Of a stretch of 54,336 nt of DNA, positions 40,941 through 50,460 are shown piece by piece (the first letter of the stretch is position 1; every line of letters begins with the position of its first letter). Source of the stretch: Ruminococcus sp. (GTDB lineage: Bacteria > Bacillota > Clostridia > Oscillospirales > Ruminococcaceae); assembly GCA_017526445.1 (NCBI GenBank), contig JAFXRI010000104.1, positions 1-54,336 on the forward strand. The letters run 5' to 3'. The notes beneath the pieces are model-generated. The model was not told the origin of the DNA. It saw only the letters and a list, made by a program, of their open reading frames with translations, and did no database searches. The translations under genes and the position numbers were made by a program.

Positions 40941-42649
40941 CGACAAAAAAGAGCTTTGCAGCTGCGGCGCTCATCTCTGTTCTTGGTGCGGCGGTGCTGG
41001 CATTCTCCTTTACTTTCGGCGAGGATATAAAGCCTCTCGCAACTGACGATCTGAAGGCTGACGCCGTCAACGCCGTCGCGGTCTCCGATACGGCAGCGCA
41101 GACGGTCTCCGTCACCGGGACTGAGACCTCCGCCGCAACGGATACCGTCACAACGACAACAGCTAAGGCGTCAAAGACCACCACGAAAAAGACTTCCGCA
41201 GAAACTACTGTGACCACTGCGGCAAAGAAAAAGAAGACTACCAAGAAAACAGTCTCGGAGACCGAAAAGCTCTCAGAGACCGTGGCGGCAGCAACTCTGC
41301 CGGAGGTGTCGGAGACTGCTCCGGCGACAACGACCTCTGCCGTCTCTTCGACGACAAAAGCCACGACTACCAAAAAAGCCACGACTACCAAAAAAGTCGT
41401 GACCACTGCAAAAGCAGCGACCACAACAACAGTCACCACTTCCTCCGCCAAGACGACCACCTCCGCTGATGTGAAGCTCAAAGCCAAAAAGAAGACCACC
41501 ACAACGACTCCTGTCGATACGGCCAATTACGGTGAGCAGGAGATCGGCCGTGAGATAATAAACTACAGCGAACAGAAGGCTATGTGGATCTCGATCTTCG
41601 AGCTCCAGGGCATCCTTGTCGGTCATACCGCCGACGAATTCCGCTCCTCCATTGACAGCATCTTCAGGAACTGCACCTCTATCGGCATCAATACGGTCTA
41701 TTTCCAGGTAAGGCCCTTCTGCGACGCGCTTTACGCTTCAAAGCTGTTCCCCTGGTCGAAATATGCTTCGGGAAGCGTCGGTACTGCGCTGGCCTTCGAT
41801 CCGCTGGCCATTGCCGCCGAGACCGCCCACGCCAACGGCCTTTCGATACACGCCTGGGTAAATCCCTACCGCGCCGGCACCCGTGCCGACCTCTCCACAG
41901 TATCGGACAGCTACCTTACCGGCAGGTGGTATAACGATCCGGATAATTACCCGGAGTATGTTACTTTTGTGGAGTCCACCGGATACTGCTGGCTCAACCC
42001 CGGCATCCCCGAGATCAGGGACCTTATCGCCGATGGCACCAGGGAACTGGTGCAGAACTACAACATCGACGGCGTGCATATCGACGATTATTTCTACCCC
42101 GCATTCACGCCCGACGGCTTCGATGACACCGCATACAGTAAGTACGGCTCCGGTATGACGCTCTCCGACTGGAGACTTTCCAACTGCACCGACACCGTCA
42201 AGCAGATGTATGATGCAGTCAAGGCCGAGGACAGCAGACTGCTTTTCGGCATAGCTCCCCAGGGCAATTTCGAGAACAACTATGTTTATATGTTCGCCGA
42301 CGTATCCAGGTGGCTTGAAAATGAGGGCTACTGCGATTATCTTGCACCGCAGATATACTTCGGATACTACAACCAGTGGAAGCCCTTCAAAAGCACGCTG
42401 GCGCAGTGGTGCGGATTCGAGCGGCACAGCAGCGTCAAGCTGGTCATCGGCATAGCTCCTGCGAATATGGAGCTGGTGGATGAGTTCGCTGATACAAACG
42501 GCATAGTAGCCTCGCAGATCGCCGACAGCTTCGCCTTCGGTGCCGACGGCATCGCCCTGTTCAGGTACGCGAGCCTGTTTGCCCCCTCTGACGGTTATCA
42601 GGACCGTGCCGCCGCCGAGGTAAAGGCAGTCCGCAGCGAGCTTACATGA
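40937..42649 (+). CDS. GH10-like (DUF187) family glycosyl hydrolase, secreted
   Basis: A 570-residue secreted or membrane-anchored protein: N-terminal hydrophobic segment (about 8-28), a Thr/Lys/Ala stalk (about 50-190), and a C-terminal TIM-barrel of the DUF187 or GHL10 group (AMWISIFELQGIL; VYFQVRPFCDALY; HAWVNPYR; DGVHIDDYFYP; LAPQIYFGYYNQW). The acidic pair in HIDDYFYP fits an active-site strand. Substrates of this group are poorly known; cell-wall glycans or plant polysaccharides are possible. It overlaps the upstream gene by 4 bases. Confidence 0.9.
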   Translation: MTTKKSFAAAALISVLGAAVLAFSFTFGEDIKPLATDDLKADAVNAVAVSDTAAQTVSVTGTETSAATDTVTTTTAKASKTTTKKTSAETTVTTAAKKKKTTKKTVSETEKLSETVAAATLPEVSETAPATTTSAVSSTTKATTTKKATTTKKVVTTAKAATTTTVTTSSAKTTTSADVKLKAKKKTTTTTPVDTANYGEQEIGREIINYSEQKAMWISIFELQGILVGHTADEFRSSIDSIFRNCTSIGINTVYFQVRPFCDALYASKLFPWSKYASGSVGTALAFDPLAIAAETAHANGLSIHAWVNPYRAGTRADLSTVSDSYLTGRWYNDPDNYPEYVTFVESTGYCWLNPGIPEIRDLIADGTRELVQNYNIDGVHIDDYFYPAFTPDGFDDTAYSKYGSGMTLSDWRLSNCTDTVKQMYDAVKAEDSRLLFGIAPQGNFENNYVYMFADVSRWLENEGYCDYLAPQIYFGYYNQWKPFKSTLAQWCGFERHSSVKLVIGIAPANMELVDEFADTNGIVASQIADSFAFGADGIALFRYASLFAPSDGYQDRAAAEVKAVRSELT

Positions 42650-42701
42650 TCTACTGTCCCAACAGATGATAAAGGCAGCACAGTATGTGCGTTATAGCCA
42701 T

Positions 42702-42750
42702 AAAAAAGGTATTCTCATCCCGCCCTGCGGCAGGAAAGAATACCTTTTTT
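42702..42750. terminator. Bidirectional terminator
   Basis: AAAAAAGGTATTC pairs with GAATACCTTTTTT around a 23-base loop, between convergent genes. Confidence 0.9.
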
Positions 42751-42784
42751 GTATTATCGCCCCGCTGCATCGCAGCCGCAGGAC

Positions 42785-44263
42785 TTATTCCTCCAAACTT
42801 CCCTCGTACATCGCCGTAGCCATCAGTATGCCGCCGACTGTTGTGTGCATACTGATGATAAGATCGTCGTGATTTGATTCGATGTATTCTGCATTGGTGT
42901 TCTTTATGGCGTTCTCCATCATCTCGGCCTTCTTGGAAAGCACCGAGGCGCCGATAGTCTTGGAGGCGCTCTTCAGCGAGTGGACATATACCCTGTACTT
43001 GCTCATATCGCCCGACTCGAAATATGTGCTCAGAGCAGCCTCCCGGTCCTCGGAGCTGGAGGTGAACTCCTTGAGCATCTCGCAGTAGAAATCCACATCG
43101 TTCATACAGTATCTCAGACCGATAGCCGTGTTTATGCCGCCTGCGTCCAGCATCGAGAGGAAGGTGAATACTGCCTCGTCCTTGCTGTCCGAGAAGACGT
43201 TTGCATTCCCGGACTCGCTGCCTTCGGCATCGGGCTCGTAATTCTCGCGCATCTTGTACTCGGGATCCTCGTCGATCATCGAGAGCATTATATCCGCAAA
43301 GGTGGGATCGAACTGTGTGCCTTTGCCCCTGAGCAGCTCGCCCTTTACGAATTCCTGAGCGAACACGCTGTGATAGCTCCTCCTGGAGGACATAGCATCG
43401 TAAGCATCCGCAACAGCGATTATCCTTGCCTCTTCAGGGATATCGGGGCCGATGAGCCCGTCGGGATAACCCTTGCCGTCAAACCGCTCGTGATGCCACC
43501 TTGCACCGATAGCCAGCTTTGGCATCTCGGTGATGTTTTTCAGTATTCCGAAGCCCACCATCGGGTGAGTCTTTATAACGCCGTATTCCTCTTCGGTCAG
43601 CTTTGAGGGCTTGTTTATAACTGTGTCCGGAACGCCTATCTTTCCTACGTCGTGGAGCAGTCCCATCATATAGATCTCCTCCTGAGCGCGTTCGGTATAT
43701 CCGGCGCGGCGGGCGATCTCGCGGGAGTATTCTGCAACTCTCTCCGAGTGTCCGTTGGTGTAGGCGTCCTTGGCGTCTATCGCCCCCGCAAGAGTTTTTA
43801 CTACCTGCATCGAAAGTCTCTCGTTGCGCTCGTGCTCCTTGAAGGCTTCGGCAGTTTTCAGCCTTACCTCCGCTTTCAGATCGCTTTGCAGCCTTTGCAG
43901 TGCTATGGTGTTTCGTACTCTTACGAGCAGTACACTGGCCACGAAGGGCTTGCTTATAAAGTCCTTTGCGCCGGAGATGAGAGCCTTTGTCTCGGTGTCG
44001 GCGTCTATATCGGCAGTCAGGAAGATGACGGGGATGTTGGCGCCGTTTCGCATAGCCTGGACTTTTTTCAGAGTCTCGAACCCGTCGATGCCGGGCATAT
44101 GCACATCCAGCAGGATAAGGTCCGGAGTATTGCTCCTGAGGAATTCCAACAGAGCCTCTCCGGAGGCAAGACTGCTTACGGTATATCCGTTGGCGGTAAG
44201 GATCTTTTCGGCAGCTTTGAGATTCAGTACATCATCATCGGTAACAGCTATCCAGTGTCCCAT
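42785..44263 (-). CDS. Response regulator with HD-GYP and HPt domains
   Basis: A 492-residue soluble protein. The receiver domain has Asp53 (LILLDVHMPG) and Lys in ISKPF. The HD-GYP domain (about 150-335) has GHSERVAEYS, HD at 204-205 in LLHDVGKIG, HHERFDGKGYPDGL and VADAYDAM, so c-di-GMP phosphodiesterase activity is predicted. A C-terminal HPt domain has its His near 428 (VHSLKSAS). ATG 44263 is used with GGAGG 8 bases upstream. A REC-HD-GYP protein carrying its own HPt is an uncommon combination. It is the last gene of a three-gene phosphorelay operon. Confidence 0.92.
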   Translation of the reverse strand: MGHWIAVTDDDVLNLKAAEKILTANGYTVSSLASGEALLEFLRSNTPDLILLDVHMPGIDGFETLKKVQAMRNGANIPVIFLTADIDADTETKALISGAKDFISKPFVASVLLVRVRNTIALQRLQSDLKAEVRLKTAEAFKEHERNERLSMQVVKTLAGAIDAKDAYTNGHSERVAEYSREIARRAGYTERAQEEIYMMGLLHDVGKIGVPDTVINKPSKLTEEEYGVIKTHPMVGFGILKNITEMPKLAIGARWHHERFDGKGYPDGLIGPDIPEEARIIAVADAYDAMSSRRSYHSVFAQEFVKGELLRGKGTQFDPTFADIMLSMIDEDPEYKMRENYEPDAEGSESGNANVFSDSKDEAVFTFLSMLDAGGINTAIGLRYCMNDVDFYCEMLKEFTSSSEDREAALSTYFESGDMSKYRVYVHSLKSASKTIGASVLSKKAEMMENAIKNTNAEYIESNHDDLIISMHTTVGGILMATAMYEGSLEE

Positions 44264-44267
44264 TCTT

Positions 44268-44636
44268 TCAGCCTCCGTTCTTTGCCTTTTCAAGCATATC
44301 CATCACTTCCGGAGCTTTCAGCGGTTTGCTTATGCAGCCTATCGCTCCCAGTGAAACAGCCTTTTCTTTCAGTTCTTCCGTAAGGGTGCCGGTCATGATG
44401 CATACCGGTATGCCGGCCAAAGCACTGTCCGACTTGACAGCTTCAAGCACTTCGAGCCCGCTCATACCGGGCATTTCGTTATCGATGAGCACAGCTGCCG
44501 GCATCTGTTCCCGCATAAGGCTGATGCCCTCGGCCCCTGACTCGGCAGTCAGGGAGGAGTACCCGGCTTTTTTCAGCATAAAGCCTGCCATTCTCAGTAT
44601 CATCTGCTCGTCGTCAATAACAAGTATGTTGTTCAT
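44268..44636 (-). CDS. Single-domain response regulator (CheY-like)
   Basis: A 122-residue receiver domain with acidic pocket VIDDEQ, phospho-acceptor Asp in VLIDNEMPGMSG, Thr in CIMTGT and Lys in CISKPL. It has no output domain, so it is likely a phosphate shuttle or acts by protein contact. It overlaps the hybrid kinase gene by 4 bases upstream and lies 4 bases before the HD-GYP gene, fixing it in a phosphorelay. Confidence 0.94.
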   Translation of the reverse strand: MNNILVIDDEQMILRMAGFMLKKAGYSSLTAESGAEGISLMREQMPAAVLIDNEMPGMSGLEVLEAVKSDSALAGIPVCIMTGTLTEELKEKAVSLGAIGCISKPLKAPEVMDMLEKAKNGG

Positions 44637-47600
44637 TTCATCAAGACCTTTCCGATCCCTTCGAGCAGTCCGGAGTATTCCTTTATCAGCTCGTCATGGT
44701 TATTGTCTATGTATCCGGCATCCTCCCGCTTTGCAGCGAACTCCATTGCCTTTGCGTGCTCCGAGAGCAGTACCGCGCCTACGGTCAGCGAGGTGCTTTT
44801 CAGGCTGTGTGCGATAATGCCGTAATTCTTTATATCCCTGTCAGCGAAAGCCTTTTCCAGCTCACCGCGCTTGTCGGCTTCCAGGTATCCTTCAAGGGTG
44901 TCAAGGTAGAACTCCTTTGAATCCATACAGTATCCCAGTCCCATCAGCAGATCCAGCTGCGGGCATTTCTCGCGGATGCCGTAAAGCTCCGTAAGAGTGA
45001 AGCTGTCCTCCTCTGCAGGCTCTTCCTCCCTGACCGCCTTTGTCTCGGCATCTCTGAACGAGACCTTTTCCTTCGGCAGCAGCTTCGAGAGCATCCTTTC
45101 AAGCACTGAGCTTTCGATGGGCTTGGTCAGATAGTCGTCGAACCCTGCGTGCAGATACATCTCCTTTGCGCCGACAATAGCATTTGCAGTCAGTGCGATG
45201 ACCGGAGTGCCTTCTTTGAGCAGCCCGTCCTCCCTGAGCTTTGCAAGAGTCTCTATACCGTCCAGCTTGGGCATCATATGGTCGAGGAAGATCACATCGT
45301 AGTGCCTGTCAGCGATCATGGATATTGCTTCCATACCCGAAATGGCTGTATCGGGGATTATGCCGTAAAGCTTCATAAGGCTCGAAGCTACCTTGAGATT
45401 CATCTCATTGTCGTCGGTGACGAGGACCTTTGCCTCAGGAGCATAAAGATGCTTGCCGCTGTCCTCGGGCATACCGGAGGAGATCATCCTTACGCTGTAG
45501 TCTCCCATTTCTTCGTCGCTGACTATGCCCTGCCTTAGCCTGAAGCTGAAGGTCGAGCCCTCGCCGTAAACGCTTGAAACATCCAGCTTGCTGTTCATCA
45601 TATCCAGCAGCTTTGTGACTATCGACATACCGAGTCCCGTGCCTTCGATATTGCGGTTGCGCTTTTCCTCCAGTCTCCTGAAGGACTCAAACAGCGCCCC
45701 TATATCCTCTTCGCGGATGCCTATGCCCGTGTCGGTGACTTCAACACACAGGTCTATGCTGTCCTCGGTGCGGTTGTCCCCCTTTATCGTCAGAGTTACC
45801 GAGCCGCGCTCGGTGTACTTAACCGCGTTGGTCAGCAGGTTCGAGATCACCTGCCTGATACGCACATCATCTCCGCGGAGGGATACCGGCAGCGAGGGAT
45901 CCGCCTTTACATTCAGTTCAAGCCCCTTGGAGGCCGCCCTGGAGGAGATCGAGCTCACCAGGTCATGTATCATCTCTGCGGTGTCATAGTTCACCGGGAT
46001 GATCTCCATTTTACCGTCCTCGATCTTGGAGAAATCGAGAATGCTGTTTATCAGCGAGAGCAGAGTCCTGCCCGCGCTGCGTATGTTCACTGCATACTCC
46101 CTGACAGCGCTGTCGCTGCTCTCTCTCAGGATCATCTCGTTCATGCCGAGCACAGCATTTATGGGAGTTCGTATCTCGTGGGACATCTGCGCCAGGAACG
46201 AGCTCTTCGCCTCGTCGGCAGCGATAGCCGCCGCAGCCGATTCCTGCAGCTTGAGGTTGGCGTTGTCCTGGAGCTTGATAAGGTTCGACATCAGCTTGTA
46301 AACGAGCACGATGCAGAAGCAGAGTATCGCGATGATGACTGCGCTGTTCACGAACACTCCGCCGTAGGTGGCCCAGAAGCGCTTCACCACGAACACCGTG
46401 AAGTTGGAGGCGTTGTTCCTCGAAGCGATCATCAGCTTTCCCGAACCGTCATAGTCGGTAAAGAATTCTACCGTCGAACCGTCAGGCTTGACGTCGTTGT
46501 ATGACAGCCCTATGATATTTGTCGAGCCGTCCTTCTTCATCTGATAGTTGCCGTTGGGGTGATTGATTATCTCGCCGCTGGCATCTGTCAGGAAGGCATA
46601 GCCGTCGTCCGAATAGCTGCTGCCGAGTATATCCACCAGCTTGTCCATATAGAAATCTATACCGAAGTTGCCTAAGAACTTTCCGGTGTTGTTGTCATAG
46701 ACTCTCTCCGAGAAGGTCACACAGTAAAGTCCCGTCTGCTCGTCATAATAGGGAGAGGATATGTTCCAACCCTCCTCAGATGCGAGAGTGTCCTTGTACC
46801 ATTCACGGTCCTCGACATGCCAGTTCTCGTCCGGCTGCCAGCCGTTGTTCATATATACCGTATGCTCCAGCTCGGGATTGGTCATATAGCTTGCCGAGAT
46901 CTCCGGGTGCTGCTTGGTTATGTCATCCAGCAGCGAGACCGCCGCGTTATAGTCATCCAGTATCCCCGGGCGGGTGGAGATCACGCTGCAGAACATATCA
47001 AGGGTGCTTTTCTGAGTGTTTATCCATTCCGAGAGCTTGTACTCGTAATTGCTGACTTCCTTCTGCATCCTGCTGTCGCCGTACTTTGAGGATGCGGAGA
47101 TATTGACATATATGCTGATGCCCAGCACCAGAAGCAGCGCCGCCAGGATGACCGAGCGGAAATGCCTGCTCATCCGGATGTCACGGACCTTTTTCTTTGT
47201 TGCCTTTTTCTGCTCTGAGCTGATGACCAGCTTTGAGTAGGAACGTATAGCCTCCACCTTATCCGAGAGCTTAACGGCAGCCTCCCTGATGTTGTCAAAT
47301 TCCTGCTCATAGTCGGAGGAATGTCTTATGTTAGCCTCGCTGGCGCAGTTCGATATACGCGAAAGCGGCTCCTGCAGTTCACCGACAGCTTTTTTCAGGA
47401 ACTCGTCCCGGTAGGTGAGCGTTTCCTTCGCACGTCTTGCGCTGCGCACGCTCATCACATACAGTATGGTTATCAGCCCGAAGACAGCTACTGAAACGAT
47501 CAGCATCGCCAGCATCTGCACATAGGATGTCCAGTATAGCGACTGGTCGTTCTCGCTGACGATCAGGCACCAGCCGAAGCCAGACCTTGCCGCAAAGAGA

Positions 47601-48358
47601 TTGTCTCTCTGCTGTGAGACTGACACCGACTCGTCGCTGGATTTGACCAGAGAGAATATCCCTGCATATTCGGGTATCTCCCGCACCAGCTCCTTGCCGA
47701 TCTTATTTTCGTCGGAGCAGCCTGCTATGATCCCTTCGTCGGTGACGATGACAGCATCCCTGTCTCCGTCCGAGTACATCTGCCTTATGTGCTGCCTGAT
47801 GTTGGCCATAGTGTAGTCCATAGCCACAACAGTCGAGTTATCCGCCAGCGCGACCGAAACGGTATAGCATATGTTCCCGGTGAGGGCGTCGATATAGGGA
47901 TCGGTCACAAAGACCTCGCCGTGATTCTTGACGGCACCCGCGTACCAGGTCCTCTTGCTGACCACATAGTCGGCAGGGGCGTCAAAGTCGGGGATGATGA
48001 ACCAGTCCGATCCGGCGATATATGTATTGTAGCATACCCCCTCGGTGGAGGAGTTGTATTCCTGCTTCTGCTTTACGATAAAGTCCTCGAGCTTCTGCCG
48101 GTCGCTGACAGACAGATCCTTGTAGGAGCCGCCATTCATCAGCGGCTGCGAGGCCACTGCGAGCTTCATCGTATTGTTCTTGGCATCGCTGATAGTCTTT
48201 TCCAGCTCGCCGCTTATGGCCTCCAGCCTGTTGAGACCGGATTCTCTCGAAAGCTTGGTGGTCATCCTGAAAACAAGGACGATCTCCGAGACTATGGCGG
48301 CAGCCAGCAGCAGAGCGATGATAAGCGTAACGGCCAGCGTTTTTTTGTTCTTCTTCAT
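44633..48358 (-). CDS. Hybrid sensor kinase with two tandem extracellular sensors
   Basis: A 1241-residue membrane protein. Order: membrane helix (8-30), dCache-like sensor (about 35-270), helix (about 279-302), a cytoplasmic helical segment (310-385) like a HisKA domain that lost its His (GELQEPLSRI at 326-335), helix (about 402-420), second dCache-like sensor (about 425-660), helix (about 669-690), then HisKA (His727 in MSHEIRTP), HATPase (NLLTNAVKYTE, DTGIGI, GTGLGMSI), receiver (Asp1026 in FLDHMMP) and HPt (His1184 in AHSLKSTS). Such a layout suggests fusion or duplication of two receptors. ATG overlap couples it to the CheY gene. Confidence 0.93.
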   Translation of the reverse strand: MKKNKKTLAVTLIIALLLAAAIVSEIVLVFRMTTKLSRESGLNRLEAISGELEKTISDAKNNTMKLAVASQPLMNGGSYKDLSVSDRQKLEDFIVKQKQEYNSSTEGVCYNTYIAGSDWFIIPDFDAPADYVVSKRTWYAGAVKNHGEVFVTDPYIDALTGNICYTVSVALADNSTVVAMDYTMANIRQHIRQMYSDGDRDAVIVTDEGIIAGCSDENKIGKELVREIPEYAGIFSLVKSSDESVSVSQQRDNLFAARSGFGWCLIVSENDQSLYWTSYVQMLAMLIVSVAVFGLITILYVMSVRSARRAKETLTYRDEFLKKAVGELQEPLSRISNCASEANIRHSSDYEQEFDNIREAAVKLSDKVEAIRSYSKLVISSEQKKATKKKVRDIRMSRHFRSVILAALLLVLGISIYVNISASSKYGDSRMQKEVSNYEYKLSEWINTQKSTLDMFCSVISTRPGILDDYNAAVSLLDDITKQHPEISASYMTNPELEHTVYMNNGWQPDENWHVEDREWYKDTLASEEGWNISSPYYDEQTGLYCVTFSERVYDNNTGKFLGNFGIDFYMDKLVDILGSSYSDDGYAFLTDASGEIINHPNGNYQMKKDGSTNIIGLSYNDVKPDGSTVEFFTDYDGSGKLMIASRNNASNFTVFVVKRFWATYGGVFVNSAVIIAILCFCIVLVYKLMSNLIKLQDNANLKLQESAAAAIAADEAKSSFLAQMSHEIRTPINAVLGMNEMILRESSDSAVREYAVNIRSAGRTLLSLINSILDFSKIEDGKMEIIPVNYDTAEMIHDLVSSISSRAASKGLELNVKADPSLPVSLRGDDVRIRQVISNLLTNAVKYTERGSVTLTIKGDNRTEDSIDLCVEVTDTGIGIREEDIGALFESFRRLEEKRNRNIEGTGLGMSIVTKLLDMMNSKLDVSSVYGEGSTFSFRLRQGIVSDEEMGDYSVRMISSGMPEDSGKHLYAPEAKVLVTDDNEMNLKVASSLMKLYGIIPDTAISGMEAISMIADRHYDVIFLDHMMPKLDGIETLAKLREDGLLKEGTPVIALTANAIVGAKEMYLHAGFDDYLTKPIESSVLERMLSKLLPKEKVSFRDAETKAVREEEPAEEDSFTLTELYGIREKCPQLDLLMGLGYCMDSKEFYLDTLEGYLEADKRGELEKAFADRDIKNYGIIAHSLKSTSLTVGAVLLSEHAKAMEFAAKREDAGYIDNNHDELIKEYSGLLEGIGKVLMK

Positions 48359-48435
48359 AATCTCACCGGCAGTAAAGTAATAGTACAGTAAAGCATAAAA
48401 GGTATAATGACTTATGGATATACCTTAATTATTTT

Positions 48436-48464
48436 ATTATAACATACAACATATAAAATTTCAA
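48436..48464 (-). promoter_or_regulatory. Promoter of hybrid kinase operon
   Basis: On the minus strand, TTGAAA (48464-48459), 17 bases, TATAAT (48441-48436), followed by a leader of about 70 bases. Confidence 0.85.
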
Positions 48465-48522
48465 GTACTATTTATAATGTATTCAAAATTTAGTTTTGCC
48501 GGCGATGAGCGGGAAAAAGGGT

Positions 48523-48550
48523 AAAAAAATCCGCCCCGATTGCGGGGCGG
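48523..48550 (-). terminator. sufCB terminator
   Basis: On the minus strand, CCGCCCCG, a four-base loop, CGGGGCGG, then ATTTTTTT. Confidence 0.92.
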
Positions 48551-48746
48551 TCAGAAAAGAGTATTGTTATTGTTAAAAAGTGCGCCGGCCTTTTCGGCAG
48601 GAACACCCGTCTGTGCCTCAGAGCCAGGCTGTTCCAGGGACAGGGTGCGTTGTGCCGCAGCGTGAGTGTGCCTTTGCGGTGATCTCGCAGAGCAGCATCC
48701 CGCCGTCACCCGAAAGGCATATATACGGTGCTGCCGGGAAAGAGTC

Positions 48747-49667
48747 TTATCCCCGCAGGAATCCTTCGATGATCTTCTTTTCGGCTTCCTCCTCGGTGAG
48801 TCCGAGAGTCTGAAGCTTGATGATCTGCTCGCCTGCGATCTTGCCTATGGCTGCTTCGTGGATGAGCGCAGCGTCCAGATCTCCGGCATAGAGCTCGGGC
48901 GCGGCGTTTACTCTGCCGTTGTCGGCAAGGATAGCGTCACACTCGGAATGTCCGGTGCAGCGGGCGTTGCCGCTGATCTTTGAATGGTATTCCTGATAGG
49001 AGTTCCCCTTTGCCACCGAACGGGAGACCAGATCCACGCCCGAATCCTCGCCGTTGAGCTCCACAGCAAAATCCGTCTTGGCGGTCTGTTCGCCGTCGGT
49101 CATTATACGCTCCTTGATGATGAGCTTTGCGCCCTTGCCCAGCTTTCCACTGGTCTTGCGGAAGGTGCTGTCAACGCCGCCGATCTGTATGGTGTCCATC
49201 TCAAGGTAGCTGTCCTCACCCTGCTCGATCTCGGTAACGGGATCTATGCGCTTGGCACCCTGTCCCGCACCTGTGCCGATGTGCTTCTCTTTATAGAGCA
49301 CTTTCGAGCCCTTTTCAAGTATGAAACGGTGGATGCCGTTGTGTCTGACGTCGTGTCCGTCCGATGTGTGTACTCCGCACCCTGCAACTATGATGACATC
49401 CGCACCCTCGCCTACATGGAAGTTGTTGTAGGTCAGGTCGTCGATGCCGCCTTTGGTCACGCAGGCAGGGATATATACAGTCTCACCCTTGGTGCCGGGC
49501 TTGATGTAGATCTCCAGCCCGGGCTTGCCCTCCATACTCTCGATCTTTATGTTCTCGGAGGATGATCTCCCGGCGCAGGCGCCGTTCTCGCGGATGTTGT
49601 ATGCTCCGTTGAATTTGCCGCTCCAGTCGGAAACGATGCCGAGAAGTTCTTCGGTAGTCTTGTCCAT
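48747..49667 (-). CDS. sufB: SufB/SufD-family Fe-S cluster assembly protein
   Basis: The 306-residue protein is the short SufB type that forms a scaffold with the SufC ATPase. The beta-helix core is visible (EGADVIIVAGCGVHTSDG, KGAKLIIKERIMTDGEQTAK, SYQEYHSKISGNARCTGHSECDAIL) and the C-terminal helical part has HEAAIGKIAGEQIIKLQTLGL, conserved in SufB and SufD. There is no second SufD gene, no SufS or SufU here, so this resembles the minimal two-gene SUF-like systems of strict anaerobes. It begins 1 base after sufC ends. Confidence 0.93.
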   Translation of the reverse strand: MDKTTEELLGIVSDWSGKFNGAYNIRENGACAGRSSSENIKIESMEGKPGLEIYIKPGTKGETVYIPACVTKGGIDDLTYNNFHVGEGADVIIVAGCGVHTSDGHDVRHNGIHRFILEKGSKVLYKEKHIGTGAGQGAKRIDPVTEIEQGEDSYLEMDTIQIGGVDSTFRKTSGKLGKGAKLIIKERIMTDGEQTAKTDFAVELNGEDSGVDLVSRSVAKGNSYQEYHSKISGNARCTGHSECDAILADNGRVNAAPELYAGDLDAALIHEAAIGKIAGEQIIKLQTLGLTEEEAEKKIIEGFLRG

Positions 49668-49668
49668 A

Positions 49669-50400
49669 TCAGTTTTCCTCCTTGTCTTTTCCGAGCGGGC
49701 AGCGCTCGATCTTTTCCTCGCCTAACAGCTCGCCGAGTATCTCATCCCTGGGGCCGGATTTGGTCACGCGTCCGTCTGCGATGACCGCGATGTGATCCGA
49801 TATCCCCAGTATCCTCTCCTGATGCGAGATTATCAGCAGAGATTTTTTCTCGGTGTTTTTCAGCTTCTCAAAGGCGTCGATCAGGCTCGAGAAGCTCCAA
49901 AGGTCAATGCCTGCCTCCGGCTCGTCGAACACCAGCATCTTGGCATCCTTTTTAGCAAGAACGGAAGCGATCTCTATGCGCTTGGCTTCTCCTCCCGAAA
50001 GGGAAGAGTCTATCACACGGTCAAGGTATTCATTGGCGCAAAGCCCGACCTTGCCGAGTATCTCGCAGATCTCCCTGTCCTTGAGAGACTTCTGTGCCGA
50101 AAGCTCCATCAGATCCCTTACCGTGAGTCCCTTGAAACGCACCGGCTGCTGAAAAGCGTATCCGATGCCCCCGAGCGAGCGCTTTGTAATATCCCAGTCG
50201 GTTATGTCCTCACCGTCAAGGAACAGCCTGCCGCTGTCCGGTTTCTGAAGTCCGGCGATCAGCTTGGCCAGCGATGTCTTTCCGCCGCCGTTAGGGCCGG
50301 TGATAACGGTCAGCTTGCCCTCGGGTATCTCCAGTGAGACGTTTTTCAGTATTTCCTCGCCGGATTCAAGGCTCCAGCACAGATCTTGTATTTTCAGCAT
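49669..50400 (-). CDS. sufC: SufC-like ATPase for Fe-S cluster assembly
   Basis: A 243-residue ABC ATPase with Walker A GPNGGGKTS, signature LSGGEAKR, Walker B MLVFDEPEAGIDLWS and SHQE. DEPEAGID rather than DEPTSGLD is a feature of minimal SufC proteins. It energises cluster building on SufB in the cytoplasm. It is the first gene of a two-gene operon; AGGAGGTAAAG lies before the ATG. A palindrome between the -35 and -10 of its promoter suggests a repressor. Confidence 0.93.
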   Translation of the reverse strand: MLKIQDLCWSLESGEEILKNVSLEIPEGKLTVITGPNGGGKTSLAKLIAGLQKPDSGRLFLDGEDITDWDITKRSLGGIGYAFQQPVRFKGLTVRDLMELSAQKSLKDREICEILGKVGLCANEYLDRVIDSSLSGGEAKRIEIASVLAKKDAKMLVFDEPEAGIDLWSFSSLIDAFEKLKNTEKKSLLIISHQERILGISDHIAVIADGRVTKSGPRDEILGELLGEEKIERCPLGKDKEEN

Positions 50401-50460
50401 TTGCTTTACCTCCTGCAGATATTTAGTTCAGCTGCCTGTACACAGGCATACAACATTAAT

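Larger units (their letters stand above)
48359..48746. other. Intergenic region, hybrid kinase to sufB
   Basis: It contains the kinase promoter and the sufB terminator. The 195 bases between that terminator and the sufB stop carry a 42-codon frame open in the sufB frame and a possible 26-codon ATG frame, without a convincing ribosome site. Confidence 0.5.

Noticed and set aside
41100..41520. Thr-codon-rich tracts as simple DNA repeats
   Set aside because: They encode ordinary Thr/Lys/Ala stalks without exact unit repetition.
48551..48746. 42-codon frame continuing in frame after the sufB stop, possible read-through or small gene
   Set aside because: No ribosome site before the internal ATG, no similarity recognised, and a normal TAA stop at a family-typical length.
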